30,526 nt of DNA from CAYTET01 sp964436975. Lineage in GTDB: Bacteria > Bacillota_I > Bacilli_A > Erysipelotrichales > Erysipelotrichaceae. The stretch covers positions 1-30,526 of the forward strand of contig CAYTET010000016.1 of assembly GCA_964436975.1 (NCBI GenBank), in the 5' to 3' direction. Shown here piece after piece: positions 1-7,622 of this stretch (the first letter of the stretch is position 1; each line of letters starts with the position of its first letter). Below the pieces are notes generated by a model that saw only the letters and a program-made list of their open reading frames with translations, was not told the DNA's origin and did not search any database. Made by a program: the position numbers and the translations under genes.

Positions 1-116
1 ACTACACACCCATTCTAGCATTATTCTGATTCTTTGATTCACCAATCTTCAAAAACCCCTTTATTGACTTGGTTTTATAACTTTGTGAAAGATTTACTGA
101 CATTTCTTTTTCGTCA

Positions 117-157
117 GCAGTGAAGTGGTATTTAACTTTTTACTTCAGCATTTTTTT
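117..157 (+). terminator. Possible rho-independent terminator for an upstream plus-strand gene
   Basis: TGAAGT at 121-126 pairs with ACTTCA at 142-147. G-U pairs extend the stem inward, and GC/GC pairs extend it outward past a two-base bulge. Seven T residues follow at 151-157. The stem is AT-rich and the loop fairly long, so this is moderate evidence. It would serve a gene lying left of the window. Confidence 0.4.
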
Positions 158-176
158 ATTGCCGGCCCATATTAAA

Positions 177-199
177 GGCCCGCATACAAGCCGCGGGCC
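177..199 (-). terminator. Terminator after trxA
   Basis: On the minus strand a perfect 7-bp stem (GGCCCGC at 199-193 with GCGGGCC at 183-177) encloses a 9-base loop and is followed by TTTAATAT. It lies just past the trxA stop codon. The T tract is short and interrupted, so termination may be partial. Confidence 0.6.
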
Positions 200-211
200 A
201 AGTTATCTGCC

Positions 212-526
212 TTAATCAGTTAAAGCGTTTTCAATCAGTGCCGACAGGGCATCCGGGCTCTGCCATCCCATCACCTGGTTAATCAGCACCCCTTCCCTGA
301 ACAGACATAAATTGGGAATTGAGCTGATGCCATAGCGCTGGGCCAGTTCCGGTGAATCATCAACATTCACCTTGTAGACAGCGGCCCGGCCGCTGAATTT
401 CTGGCTGACTTTTTCAACTTCCGGGGCGATGGCCTTGCATGGTCCGCACCAGTCGGCATAAAAGTCTACTAAAACCAGGCCATGGGCCGTCTTTTCATCA
501 AAATCGGCTGTTTTTAAGATTTCCAT
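212..526 (-). CDS. trxA: Thioredoxin
   Basis: This 104-residue protein is a thioredoxin, a small cytoplasmic dithiol reductant that reduces protein disulfides and is recharged by thioredoxin reductase. The redox motif WCGPC is at residues 26-30. The Asp of the fold core (D21 in LVDFYADW) and the cis-proline (P71 in SIPNLCLF) are present, and the length matches the one-domain family. An AAGGAA site precedes the ATG. The gene is the last of a tightly packed minus-strand cluster, 21 bases after nagB, and a hairpin follows it. No reductase gene lies in the window. Unlike most family members it has an additional cysteine (C73) just after the cis-proline. Confidence 0.95.
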   Translation of the reverse strand: MEILKTADFDEKTAHGLVLVDFYADWCGPCKAIAPEVEKVSQKFSGRAAVYKVNVDDSPELAQRYGISSIPNLCLFREGVLINQVMGWQSPDALSALIENALTD

Positions 527-547
527 ATCTAATATTCCTTTCTCAGT

Positions 548-1276
548 TTATTTCAGCAGGGCTGCCGCCAGATCATCGACAACCAGTATGACATCGGCAT
601 GCTTCTGTAAAACGGTCGCCGGAATGCTCTTGTCAATCTGACCGTAGACCATTTCCCTGATCACCTGGGCTTTATTGCTGCCGGAGGCAACCATCAGGAT
701 TTTTTTGGCATTCATGACATTGGCGATGCCCATTGTCATGGCCTTATCAGGCACCTTATTGACATCGTCATCAAAGAAACGGGCATTGTCATTGATGGTG
801 CTCTGCTTTAGCTGGGCAATATGCACCGTTGAATCAAACGGTGTCCCCGGCTCGTTAAAGCCGATATGACCATCCGAGCCGATTCCCAGAAGCTGGATAT
901 CCGCCGGATGGGCCATCAGCTGCTCGTTATAGGCGGCACAGCTGGCTGCCAGATCCGCCGTCGGAGTGGGGATATGGACATTCTCGGGTTTGATGTCAAT
1001 GTGATCAAACAGATTCTCGTGCATGAATGTCCAGTAGCTCTGCGGATGATTCTGCGGAATGCCGACATATTCATCCAGGTTATAGGTGACAATATCACGA
1101 TAGGAAGTCCCGTTGTTCTGGCAGTCGGCAACCATAAGCTTATACAGGCCAACCGGACTTGAGCCGGTAGCCAGGCCTAAGACCGCATCTTTCTTATTCG
1201 CGACCACATCTTTCATTACTTTGAAAGCAGCCTGACTCATCTCATCATAATCTTTAGTCCGAATTACCTTAATCAT
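548..1276 (-). CDS. nagB: Glucosamine-6-phosphate deaminase
   Basis: NagB converts glucosamine-6-phosphate to fructose-6-phosphate and ammonia in the cytoplasm, the last step of amino-sugar catabolism. Characteristic stretches are LGLATGSSPVGLY (phosphate-binding loop), YNLDEYVG (catalytic Asp) and GIGSDGHIGFNEPG. I chose the ATG at 1276, giving 242 residues starting MIKVIR. It has an AAGGA site just upstream, and the 17 residues that a longer frame would add are Lys/Arg-rich and not family-like. At 242 residues it matches the short Gram-positive form rather than the longer allosteric enterobacterial enzyme. It lies 55 bases after a lipid kinase gene in the cluster that also holds nagA. Confidence 0.96.
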   Translation of the reverse strand: MIKVIRTKDYDEMSQAAFKVMKDVVANKKDAVLGLATGSSPVGLYKLMVADCQNNGTSYRDIVTYNLDEYVGIPQNHPQSYWTFMHENLFDHIDIKPENVHIPTPTADLAASCAAYNEQLMAHPADIQLLGIGSDGHIGFNEPGTPFDSTVHIAQLKQSTINDNARFFDDDVNKVPDKAMTMGIANVMNAKKILMVASGSNKAQVIREMVYGQIDKSIPATVLQKHADVILVVDDLAAALLK

Positions 1277-1287
1277 TTTTTTCCTTT

Positions 1288-1310
1288 CCCAACGAAATTT
1301 AATTCGTTTT
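1288..1310. promoter_or_regulatory. Inverted repeat upstream of nagB
   Basis: In the 55-base gap before nagB, AACGAA and TTCGTT flank a six-base AT spacer, giving a near-palindrome. It does not match a catabolite-response element, and I see no good promoter with it. It could be an operator or a weak mRNA hairpin. Confidence 0.25.
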
Positions 1311-1331
1311 CCCTTCTTAATATGCAATCAA

Positions 1332-2237
1332 TTATAGCCGCGGCGCCCGGTCAACAGGCATTCTGAAGCTCAGTGAATGAGGATAGATCTGAATCTGGAC
1401 ATCCTTGGTCTTCAGATTCTCGCCGTCAACCTGCAGGTTAACCGGCCGGTCGAAGGTCATCTTGATGCTCTGGCCGGTCATTACTTCACATTCCTTACAC
1501 TTGACATGCGTGCCCTTGGAATATTTGGTTAACAGATAAGCCAGCCGCTGGAAATTCATCTTTGAAAACATGCACAAGTCAAAATGGCCGTCTTCAATGT
1601 CAGCATTAGGCGTCGGCTTGAAGATGGAGCCATACCAGCGGCCATTGCAGATGGCCACCATGATAACTTCCTTGGTGTACTTGATGCCGTCCACTTCCAT
1701 TTCCATCTCGATGGGCTGGGGATGGGTGGCAATTTTCAGTGCGCTGTAGGCATAAACCAGATTGTCAGGAATGTTGAGTTCAACTTTGACATAGTCACAG
1801 GCATAGACGTTTATGTCGGCATCAATGCCGAAAGATATAATGTTCATAAACTTATGGCCGTTGGCAATGCCCATGTCAATCATGTGGTTTTCGCCTTCCA
1901 CGGTCTGGGCAATCAGTTCTTCATCAGTCAGTTTGCGGTCATCGATGCTCTTATACATGTCATTGCCGGTGCCGCCGGGAATAACGGCAATCGTAACACC
2001 CGGGTTTAAGCCTTCCAATACTTCATTGGCGGTGCCGTCGCCGCCGCAGGCATACAGACAGACATCATCTTCTTTGGTAAACTTCTGGGCTATGGCGGTG
2101 GCGTGGCGGTGGTATTCCGTCTGGATAATCTCATACTCTTTCTCCGGATGCTTGCTGAAATAGCCTTCAATTACCGGAAGGAACCGGTTGGCTTTTCCTT
2201 TTCCGCTGACGGGATTTAGAATGAATACATGTTTCAT
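1332..2237 (-). CDS. Diacylglycerol/lipid kinase family protein (YegS/DgkB-like)
   Basis: This is a soluble lipid kinase of the diacylglycerol kinase catalytic-domain family, which phosphorylates diacylglycerol or a related lipid using ATP. The N-terminus has the NPVSGKGKA nucleotide-binding segment. GGDGTANEVLEGL and PGGTGNDMYKS follow, both hallmarks of the DAGK catalytic fold. The C-terminal half is the usual beta-sandwich, with the conserved NLQVDGEN stretch near the end. I chose the ATG at 2237 (301 residues), which has GAGG six bases upstream. A GTG 12 bases earlier would place the ribosome site inside the gene. The true substrate (diacylglycerol, undecaprenol or sphingoid-type lipid) cannot be read from the sequence. 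Confidence 0.9.
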   Translation of the reverse strand: MKHVFILNPVSGKGKANRFLPVIEGYFSKHPEKEYEIIQTEYHRHATAIAQKFTKEDDVCLYACGGDGTANEVLEGLNPGVTIAVIPGGTGNDMYKSIDDRKLTDEELIAQTVEGENHMIDMGIANGHKFMNIISFGIDADINVYACDYVKVELNIPDNLVYAYSALKIATHPQPIEMEMEVDGIKYTKEVIMVAICNGRWYGSIFKPTPNADIEDGHFDLCMFSKMNFQRLAYLLTKYSKGTHVKCKECEVMTGQSIKMTFDRPVNLQVDGENLKTKDVQIQIYPHSLSFRMPVDRAPRL

Positions 2238-2290
2238 ATTTTTCCTCACTCGTTTTTCTGTTGCTTCTTTATAACTGCCGCCGGAATCAA

Positions 2291-2587
2291 CTATTTCAAC
2301 CAGCTGAACAGACCCTTTTTCTGCAGACTTTCATTCAGACCGTCGGTTTTGCGGATGGCATCACTGACCTTTTCCGCTATGCCGGGACCTAAAACCAGGG
2401 TGATGCTTTTATTGTCGGCAATGACTCTGACCACCCCGCGGATATGACGCAGATTCTGCCAATTGATACTGTCCGGATCATTAACCGTCAGTTTGAGCCG
2501 GGTGGGCTCATACTCAAGGCCGCTGATCTGGCCAATGCCGCCCAGTTCCGCAATGATGCGTCCGGCCAAGCGCTGATTATCTTCCAT
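2291..2587 (-). CDS. Small stand-alone EIIB-like PTS domain lacking the phosphocysteine
   Basis: This 98-residue protein resembles the EIIB domain of glucose/N-acetylglucosamine PTS permeases. It has the LGG segment near residue 15, the TRLKL strand at 29-33 that corresponds to family TRLR, a middle IRGVVRV segment, and LGPGIAEKV matching the family's (I/F)GP-containing helix start. In active EIIB domains a cysteine two residues before TRLR accepts the phosphate. Here that position is Glu27, and the protein contains no cysteine at all, so it cannot take part in normal phosphotransfer. It begins 12 bases after nagA, so it is probably translationally coupled. A regulatory or scaffold role in amino-sugar uptake is a guess. 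Confidence 0.7.
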   Translation of the reverse strand: MEDNQRLAGRIIAELGGIGQISGLEYEPTRLKLTVNDPDSINWQNLRHIRGVVRVIADNKSITLVLGPGIAEKVSDAIRKTDGLNESLQKKGLFSWLK

Positions 2588-2599
2588 CAGATCTTACCG

Positions 2600-3739
2600 C
2601 TATTTGCACGGCTGGCCCTTAACATAAGCCTGCATAACATCATAATTATCTTCCAAGACAACAATATCAGCATCAAGACCTGCCATCAGCCGGCCTTTGC
2701 GATCCTGAATCCGCAGCAATGAAGCCGGATTGATGGTGCAGGCATTAAGAGCGGTGGCAAAAGGCACCAAAGCCTTTTCGACCAGCACCTGCAGACCGCG
2801 GTTTATTCTAAGCGTCGACCCGGCCAAAGTACTCTGCCCTTTCAAATGGGCCGAGCCGTCCGGATAGACTTCAATAGCCATGCCGCCGGATTCATAAATG
2901 CCGATGGGCATGCCCTTCGGACGCAGCGAGTCAGAAATCATGACGGCATAATCAGCGCCCTTGATCGCAAAATAGTTATTCAGGGCATCAGGAGTTGAAT
3001 GCAGACCGTCACAGATAATCTCGCCATAGACATCGCGGAAGCGGAAAGCCGCCCCGACCATGCCCAGATTGCGGTGATTATAGGGGCTCATGCCGTTATA
3101 GACATGGGTCATGCTGCGGGCCCCGTTGGCCACTCCTAATAAAGCCTGCTCAAAAGTAGCTCCGGTATGGCCCATTGCCACGGCAACGCCGTGCTGGGTT
3201 GCATAGCGGGTCAGTGCATAATCTTTGTCATGTTCGGGAGCCAGGGCAATGTATTTAATCAGGCCGTGGGCCGTTTTCTGATACTTTTCAAACTGGCTGA
3301 CCGAAGCATCCAGAATGTACTGCTCCGGCTGGGCGCCCTTGTATTTCATATCAAGATAAGGGCCTTCAAAATTAACGCCTAATATTTCAGCGCCTTTATA
3401 GCCGCTTTCCACTACCTTGACAACATTTTCAAGGGCATGGGACAGGACCTGCTCGCTCTGGGTAATCGTCGTCGGGCAGAATGAAGTAACGCCTTCATCA
3501 GCCGGCAGTTTGGCTGCCCAGTTGCGCAGACCGGCTTCATCCCCGTCATTGGTATCAAAGTCATAAGCCCCATGGGTATGAATATCAATAAAGCCCGGAA
3601 CAATCCGCCGGGTGCCGTAATCAGTGTCAGGCGTGGCTTCGTTGTATTTATTAATACGCACAATCCGGCCGTCTTCAATCTCAATCTGCGCCGGGCTGAA
3701 ACTATCCGCAAACCATACTCTTTCTGATTGAATGATCAT
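2600..3739 (-). CDS. nagA: N-acetylglucosamine-6-phosphate deacetylase
   Basis: NagA removes acetate from N-acetylglucosamine-6-phosphate to give the substrate of NagB. It is a cytoplasmic amidohydrolase-superfamily metalloenzyme. With the ATG at 3739 (379 residues), visible ligand and catalytic motifs are HTH at 54-56 after PGFID, E125 in NFEGPYL, H191 in MGHTGATF, H212 in THVYNGM and catalytic D270 in MISDSL. The start is supported by the typical opening MIIQSERVW. A start 42 bases upstream is possible, but it would overlap pepT. The pepT stop is only 7 bases away, and an AGGAGG lies inside the pepT end at a rather long distance (about 15 bases), suggesting coupled translation. Confidence 0.96.
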   Translation of the reverse strand: MIIQSERVWFADSFSPAQIEIEDGRIVRINKYNEATPDTDYGTRRIVPGFIDIHTHGAYDFDTNDGDEAGLRNWAAKLPADEGVTSFCPTTITQSEQVLSHALENVVKVVESGYKGAEILGVNFEGPYLDMKYKGAQPEQYILDASVSQFEKYQKTAHGLIKYIALAPEHDKDYALTRYATQHGVAVAMGHTGATFEQALLGVANGARSMTHVYNGMSPYNHRNLGMVGAAFRFRDVYGEIICDGLHSTPDALNNYFAIKGADYAVMISDSLRPKGMPIGIYESGGMAIEVYPDGSAHLKGQSTLAGSTLRINRGLQVLVEKALVPFATALNACTINPASLLRIQDRKGRLMAGLDADIVVLEDNYDVMQAYVKGQPCK

Positions 3740-3746
3740 TTTCTTT

Positions 3747-4979
3747 TTACTTTGCCTCCTGTCTGCGGCAGATAACCGCATTTAGTTCTACCAACACATC
3801 GGCCATTTTGGCCATATCATCAACAGCAACCAGTTCATGGTTGCCATGACAATTATAGCCCCCGGTCGCAAGATTGGGGGTTGGAATGCCCTGAGCAGTC
3901 AGCCAGGCGCCATCGGTGCCGCCGCGGATGGGATCTTCACGCACCGGCATATTCAAATTGGCATAAGCCTTTTTGACATCATCGACAATAAACATCTTGC
4001 CCTCAAAGCCTTCTATCATATTATAATAACTGTCAATCAGCTTTAATTCAACCACTTCAAAGCCATAGCGGCGGTTCAGCAGAGCCGCAATGGAACTGAA
4101 ATCATCTTTCTGCTTCTGCAGCAGTTTCAAATCATGGTTCCGCAGAATATAGAAGGCTTCGGCCTGCTGGCAGCTGCCCTTAAGGCCCAGCAGATGGTTG
4201 AATCCTTCCCTTTTCTCCGTAAATTCCGGCCGGTCGAATACCGGCAGCATGTTATGGAAATCAATGGCCAGCTGCAGGGCATTGATCATCTTGCCCTTAG
4301 CCGAACCGGGATGGATGCTGTTGCCCTTGAAAAGCAGACGGGCCGAAGCAGCATTGAAGTTTTCATAGGAAATCTCATCAATAGCGCCGCCATCCAGTGT
4401 ATAGGCATAGTCGACATTCAGTTTTTTCAGATCAACATGGCTCATGCCGGAGCCGATTTCCTCGTCAGGCGAAAAGCAGATGACCAGATTGGGATGAAGC
4501 AGTTCCTGATGCTGGCTGAATTTAACCAGCATTTCCATGATGATGGCAATGCCGGCTTTATCATCTCCGCCCAGCAGCGTGGTGCCGTCAGTGACGATAA
4601 GCTGCTTGCCTTTCAGCTCTTTGAGAAAAGGATAGTCAGCAACTTTTGTTTCGATGCCCGGGCTTAAAACAATGTCCTGACCATCGTAATTGTCAATGAT
4701 CCGGGCTTTAATGTCTTTGCCGCTGGTGGCATCCGAGGTATCCATATGAGCCAGAAAGCCCACCGTGGGATCATCGGGATTTCCGCTGTTGGACGGCAGA
4801 CTGGCATAGACAAAGCCATTGTCATCCATCGTGGCATCCCTCAGGCCAATCTGGCCAAGCTGGTCAACCAGCAGGCCGGCCAGCACTTTCTGATTAGGCG
4901 TTGAAGGGACCGTTGCGGCCTCCGGGCTGGAAGTCGTGTCGATAGTGGTATAACTGATAAAACGCTGGGCAATATTCAT
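3747..4979 (-). CDS. pepT: Peptidase T (tripeptide aminopeptidase)
   Basis: PepT is an M20-family cytoplasmic zinc aminopeptidase that frees the N-terminal residue of tripeptides. The 410-residue length is typical. Motifs include HMD at 78-80 in FLAHMDTSDATSG (metal ligand and catalytic base helper), GGDDKAG around 138-143 (bridging Asp), PDEEIGSG around 171-178 (Glu pair), YTLDGG and NCHGNHE near the C-terminus. I prefer the ATG at 4979, which has GGAGG ten bases upstream. A TTG nine bases earlier would sit on top of the ribosome site. It starts 5 bases after the flippase gene and ends 7 bases before nagA, so the three are clearly cotranscribed. Confidence 0.95.
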   Translation of the reverse strand: MNIAQRFISYTTIDTTSSPEAATVPSTPNQKVLAGLLVDQLGQIGLRDATMDDNGFVYASLPSNSGNPDDPTVGFLAHMDTSDATSGKDIKARIIDNYDGQDIVLSPGIETKVADYPFLKELKGKQLIVTDGTTLLGGDDKAGIAIIMEMLVKFSQHQELLHPNLVICFSPDEEIGSGMSHVDLKKLNVDYAYTLDGGAIDEISYENFNAASARLLFKGNSIHPGSAKGKMINALQLAIDFHNMLPVFDRPEFTEKREGFNHLLGLKGSCQQAEAFYILRNHDLKLLQKQKDDFSSIAALLNRRYGFEVVELKLIDSYYNMIEGFEGKMFIVDDVKKAYANLNMPVREDPIRGGTDGAWLTAQGIPTPNLATGGYNCHGNHELVAVDDMAKMADVLVELNAVICRRQEAK

Positions 4980-4984
4980 AATTG

Positions 4985-6610
4985 TCAATCCTCCTTGGCA
5001 GCGCTGTCTTTTCCGGCAGCGTCTTTCTTCATATGCAGAACCTGCTTATTGGCCCCCCAGAACTGTTTTAAAGTCGGGCGGAAAGTCTGATGGAAAAAGA
5101 TATCGAACATCACAAATATAAGTACCAGACAGATCAGTCCGTTGACACAGGAATAAACAAACCAGCTGAGATAGCTCGCCGGGGCAATGAGAGAGTCGAT
5201 ATGCAGCAGCCGGACCGCAAAAATGACAACAACAATAATAATGGCATTTTTAAAGTTATGGGCGACATATTCAAAGCGATAGCCGCCGGTCAGATGCTTG
5301 TAGCCGACATACGAATACGCCCACAGCTGCAGACCGAAATCGCCAATGACGGTTCCCAGCAGAACACCGGCTATCTTGTATTCGGCCGGCAGAACCAGCA
5401 CCAGAACGATGGAAATCACCCAGTTGATGACGGCCGAAGCCACCAGAAGCCACTTGACCTGGGAAAACAGACCGTATACTTCCGTCAGCATTTTGGCTTC
5501 CCGGATGATAATCTTGGAATAGATGCAGGCCAAAATCATATAAAGGGTAAAATCGTTGACCAGATAAGCGCTGTTGCCCGACCATATGGCAATAAACGGA
5601 TTAGCCGAAAAATACAGCAGGACTACCATGACGACCGCAATCAGGGAATAAAACATCCGGACTTTAGCCATGTCGGCCAGCACTTTGTCTTTTTTATCAA
5701 CAACGGTGACATTGCCAATGCCGTTTTTCATGGCCTTGTAGACATAGGCAATGGAGTTTTCACAGAAGGTATTTATATAGTTGTAAAAGCCGTACATTGT
5801 CACATAAAACGAACCGGCAAATGCCGACAGCAGGATAATGTCATCATTATTATGAATCAGGTTGACGGCTTTTATGACCAGCAGATGCTCCACATCCTCT
5901 TTAATGGAATGATCCGATTCTTTGACCTCGTGCAGCCAGGGATAAAGCTTGTAGACCCGCTTGTTGATAAGCAGGTTCTGAACAATGCGCACCCCGATAG
6001 CCGGCAGCAGATAAATCCAATACAGCAGGATCAGTTCATTGACATCGGTAAAGCCGTGGTTGACTGACAGATGCCGCAAAAACAGCAGGATTCCAACCTG
6101 CACGATTTCTTCAACGACATCCATTCCATTGTTATAGAGATTTATCTTGTACTGCTTGTGATCAGCCGTTACTACAAAGCGGGGCGCATACATGAAATAA
6201 TCTATGACGTTGCGGACAATAAAGGTGAAAAAAGTCAGCACCAGCGTCCAGAAGCTGAAGGGATTGTCATTGATCAGAAAAGGCAGCACAAAGACAATGA
6301 AAACACCGCCGACCAGAATGATCTTGCCGATTTTTATGAAAGTCCGCTTCAGCGTTGAAAAATAAACGTTGACCGTATCATAGTCATTTTCAGCCAGCGG
6401 CTTGTAGAGTTTATAGACACAGGCCAGACCGATGCCGCCTTCAACAATCGAAAGATACTTGAAGACATTGGTGTACAGCTGGTTGAGGGCATGGACATCC
6501 TGGCCTAAAACCGACAGAAAAAGTCTGACCTTGTATAATTCAAAGATTACCCGCAGAATATAAAACCCATATGTCGACACAAAGTTAAGAATACTGTTTC
6601 TTGTTCGCAT
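4985..6610 (-). CDS. Polysaccharide/lipid-linked oligosaccharide flippase (Wzx/MVF-MATE superfamily)
   Basis: This 541-residue integral membrane protein has 12 to 14 predicted hydrophobic segments and the general look of Wzx-type flippases: an N-terminal RNSILNF segment leading to a first helix, cationic loops, and Tyr/Phe-rich helices. Such proteins move undecaprenyl-linked oligosaccharides or related lipids across the cytoplasmic membrane. The ATG at 6610 has GGAGG five bases upstream. A TTG 15 bases earlier is less likely. It heads the cluster pepT-nagA-EIIB-like-kinase-nagB-trxA, with a promoter directly upstream. No glycosyltransferases are nearby, so the substrate is unknown. The C-terminus is a hydrophilic Lys/Asp-rich tail. 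Confidence 0.8.
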   Translation of the reverse strand: MRTRNSILNFVSTYGFYILRVIFELYKVRLFLSVLGQDVHALNQLYTNVFKYLSIVEGGIGLACVYKLYKPLAENDYDTVNVYFSTLKRTFIKIGKIILVGGVFIVFVLPFLINDNPFSFWTLVLTFFTFIVRNVIDYFMYAPRFVVTADHKQYKINLYNNGMDVVEEIVQVGILLFLRHLSVNHGFTDVNELILLYWIYLLPAIGVRIVQNLLINKRVYKLYPWLHEVKESDHSIKEDVEHLLVIKAVNLIHNNDDIILLSAFAGSFYVTMYGFYNYINTFCENSIAYVYKAMKNGIGNVTVVDKKDKVLADMAKVRMFYSLIAVVMVVLLYFSANPFIAIWSGNSAYLVNDFTLYMILACIYSKIIIREAKMLTEVYGLFSQVKWLLVASAVINWVISIVLVLVLPAEYKIAGVLLGTVIGDFGLQLWAYSYVGYKHLTGGYRFEYVAHNFKNAIIIVVVIFAVRLLHIDSLIAPASYLSWFVYSCVNGLICLVLIFVMFDIFFHQTFRPTLKQFWGANKQVLHMKKDAAGKDSAAKED

Positions 6611-6632
6611 ACTGGCCTCCGGCAACTTTCAT

Positions 6633-6661
6633 ATTATACTACAACGGCCGTCCCAGGCCAA
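6633..6661 (-). promoter_or_regulatory. Sigma-A type promoter for the flippase-pepT-nag-trxA cluster
   Basis: On the minus strand, -10 TATAAT (6638-6633) is preceded at 17 bases by TTGGCC (6661-6656), a weak -35. Transcription would start near 6626, giving a leader of about 16 bases before the flippase ATG at 6610. Confidence 0.65.
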
Positions 6662-6719
6662 ACAAGACCGCCTGACATTTGGCGAAATAAGGCAGCCTCA
6701 TTTTCCGTTCTGACCGGAT

Positions 6720-6746
6720 AAAAAAGGATGCCTGGCGGCACCCTTT
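6720..6746 (-). terminator. Terminator after pduL
   Basis: The minus strand forms a GGGTGCC/GGCATCC stem (one G-U pair, flanking A-T pairs) around a GCCA loop, followed by six T residues at 6725-6720. It lies just past the pduL stop and separates it from the flippase promoter. Confidence 0.85.
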
Positions 6747-6760
6747 GGATTCAAATTTGC

Positions 6761-7336
6761 TTACTTAATGATTTCGCCCTGGCAGCTGCCGGCCACTGCG
6801 GCGGCATTTCCTTCATCCGTATCAATATGCATGGCCAGACTGAACTTGTCCGAGACCCGGCAGACGACATCGCCAAAGGTCAGACTGCGGTCATCCGTAT
6901 TGACCTTGACGGAAACAATATCGCCATTGCTGATGCCGAATTCAGCGGCATCGGCGGGTGTCAGATGAATGTGGCGCTTGGCCGCAATGACACCTTCGGC
7001 AAGTTCGATTGAGCCATTAGGGCCGATAACAGTACAGCCGTTGGTGCCTTCAATATGGCCGGATTCCCGGATCAGGGCGGTCACGCCCAGACTGCGGGCA
7101 TCCGTCAGTGATACTTCAACCTGATTGAAGCTGCGGCAGGGACCCATGCAGCTCATCTTGATTTCGCCTTTCGGACCTTTTACCGTAACCTTTTCATTGC
7201 AGACAAACTGACCCGGCTGGGACAGCTCCTTTTTGCAGGAAAGCTGATAGCCTTCGCCAAACAGAATATCGACATTCTGCTGAGTCAGGTGAATATGATG
7301 CGCACTGACTTCTACTAAAACCTGTTTCTCACTCAT
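6761..7336 (-). CDS. pduL: PduL-type phosphate acyltransferase
   Basis: PduL is a zinc enzyme that exchanges CoA for phosphate on short acyl groups (acetyl or propanoyl), linking acyl-CoA to acyl-phosphate and so to ATP through acetate kinase. In 191 residues the two related beta-barrel halves are visible, each opening with an HIHL motif: HHIHL at 13-17 and KRHIHL at 120-125. R68 in GPCRSF, E74 in QVEVSL and the late MHIDTDEGNAA segment (169-179) match family metal and active-site residues. There is no microcompartment targeting extension and no shell genes nearby, so it probably acts as the housekeeping phosphotransacetylase. It is monocistronic, with its own promoter and terminator and an AGGAGA ribosome site. 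Confidence 0.93.
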   Translation of the reverse strand: MSEKQVLVEVSAHHIHLTQQNVDILFGEGYQLSCKKELSQPGQFVCNEKVTVKGPKGEIKMSCMGPCRSFNQVEVSLTDARSLGVTALIRESGHIEGTNGCTVIGPNGSIELAEGVIAAKRHIHLTPADAAEFGISNGDIVSVKVNTDDRSLTFGDVVCRVSDKFSLAMHIDTDEGNAAAVAGSCQGEIIK

Positions 7337-7365
7337 TTTCTTTCATTCTCCTGTCTATCAGTATT

Positions 7366-7394
7366 ATATTAGGCAATTTTCTTGTGTAATTCAA
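7366..7394 (-). promoter_or_regulatory. Promoter for pduL
   Basis: The minus strand shows TTGAAT (7394-7389), a 17-base spacer and TAATAT (7371-7366). An overlapping TATAAT (7368-7363) would give a 20-base spacer. The leader is roughly 20-25 bases. Confidence 0.5.
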
Positions 7395-7438
7395 GAATAA
7401 CAACCTGCTCAGACCGCTAACTCAAATTGTTTTCTTTC

Positions 7439-7467
7439 TTTACATTGCCCTTAAAATAAGTTATTAT
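7439..7467 (+). promoter_or_regulatory. Promoter for tRNA-His
   Basis: TTTACA at 7439-7444 and TATTAT at 7462-7467 are 17 bases apart. The expected start near 7474 leaves a short 5' leader before the tRNA at 7480. Confidence 0.75.
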
Positions 7468-7479
7468 CATTAAGCGTGT

Positions 7480-7557
7480 GGCGGTCGTGGTGAAGTTGGT
7501 TAACACTCTGGATTGTGGCTCCAGCATTCGCGAGTTCGAGTCTCGTCGATCGCCCCA
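7480..7557 (+). tRNA. trnH: tRNA-His (anticodon GTG)
   Basis: All cloverleaf parts are visible. The extra 5' G at 7480 faces C73 at 7554, which is the histidine identity pair. The acceptor stem is GCGGTCG with CGATCGC (one G-U pair). The D arm is GTG/CAC, the anticodon stem CTGGA/TCCAG encloses the GTG anticodon at 7515-7517, and the T arm carries GTTCGAGT. The 3' CCA (7555-7557) is encoded in the DNA. It stands alone, with its own promoter and terminator, and converges on the rnf operon. Confidence 0.97.
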
Positions 7558-7572
7558 TTGAATTACCTGTTG

Positions 7573-7603
7573 CGGCCTGCTTTAACAGCCCGGCCGTTTT
7601 TTT
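7573..7603 (+). terminator. Terminator after tRNA-His
   Basis: CGGCC at 7573-7577 pairs with GGCCG at 7592-7596. An inner GCT/AGC pairing lies across small bulges, and seven T residues follow. No equally clear terminator for the opposing rnf operon is visible between here and 7623. Confidence 0.75.
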
Positions 7604-7622
7604 ATTGCCGGATGGCCGGTTT

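Larger units (their letters stand above)
1..211. other. AT-rich intergenic region at the window edge
   Basis: No coding frame is convincing here. The three plus-strand frames close early (TAG at 16-18, TGA at 27-29 and TGA at 35-37), so a plus-strand gene entering from the left could end within the first 37 bases, but too few residues are visible to name it. The rest is AT-rich and holds two hairpins, listed separately, which suggest that two convergent transcripts end here. Confidence 0.5.

Noticed and set aside
1..37. Short open plus-strand tails that might be the end of a transposase or other gene
   Set aside because: At most 11 residues per frame are visible, all three frames close early, and no motif supports a family.
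1288..1310. Catabolite-response element upstream of nagB
   Set aside because: The inverted repeat lacks the central CG and the flanking T-G/C-A pattern of a cre site.
4134..4667. Plus-strand open frame of 177 codons opposite pepT
   Set aside because: It is antisense to a conserved enzyme, has no translation signals and no recognisable motifs.
5090..6067. Long plus-strand open frame (325 codons) opposite the flippase gene
   Set aside because: It is Gln/Asp/Asn/His-rich with no promoter or ribosome site, and lies antisense to a clear membrane protein whose hydrophobic codons produce such shadows.
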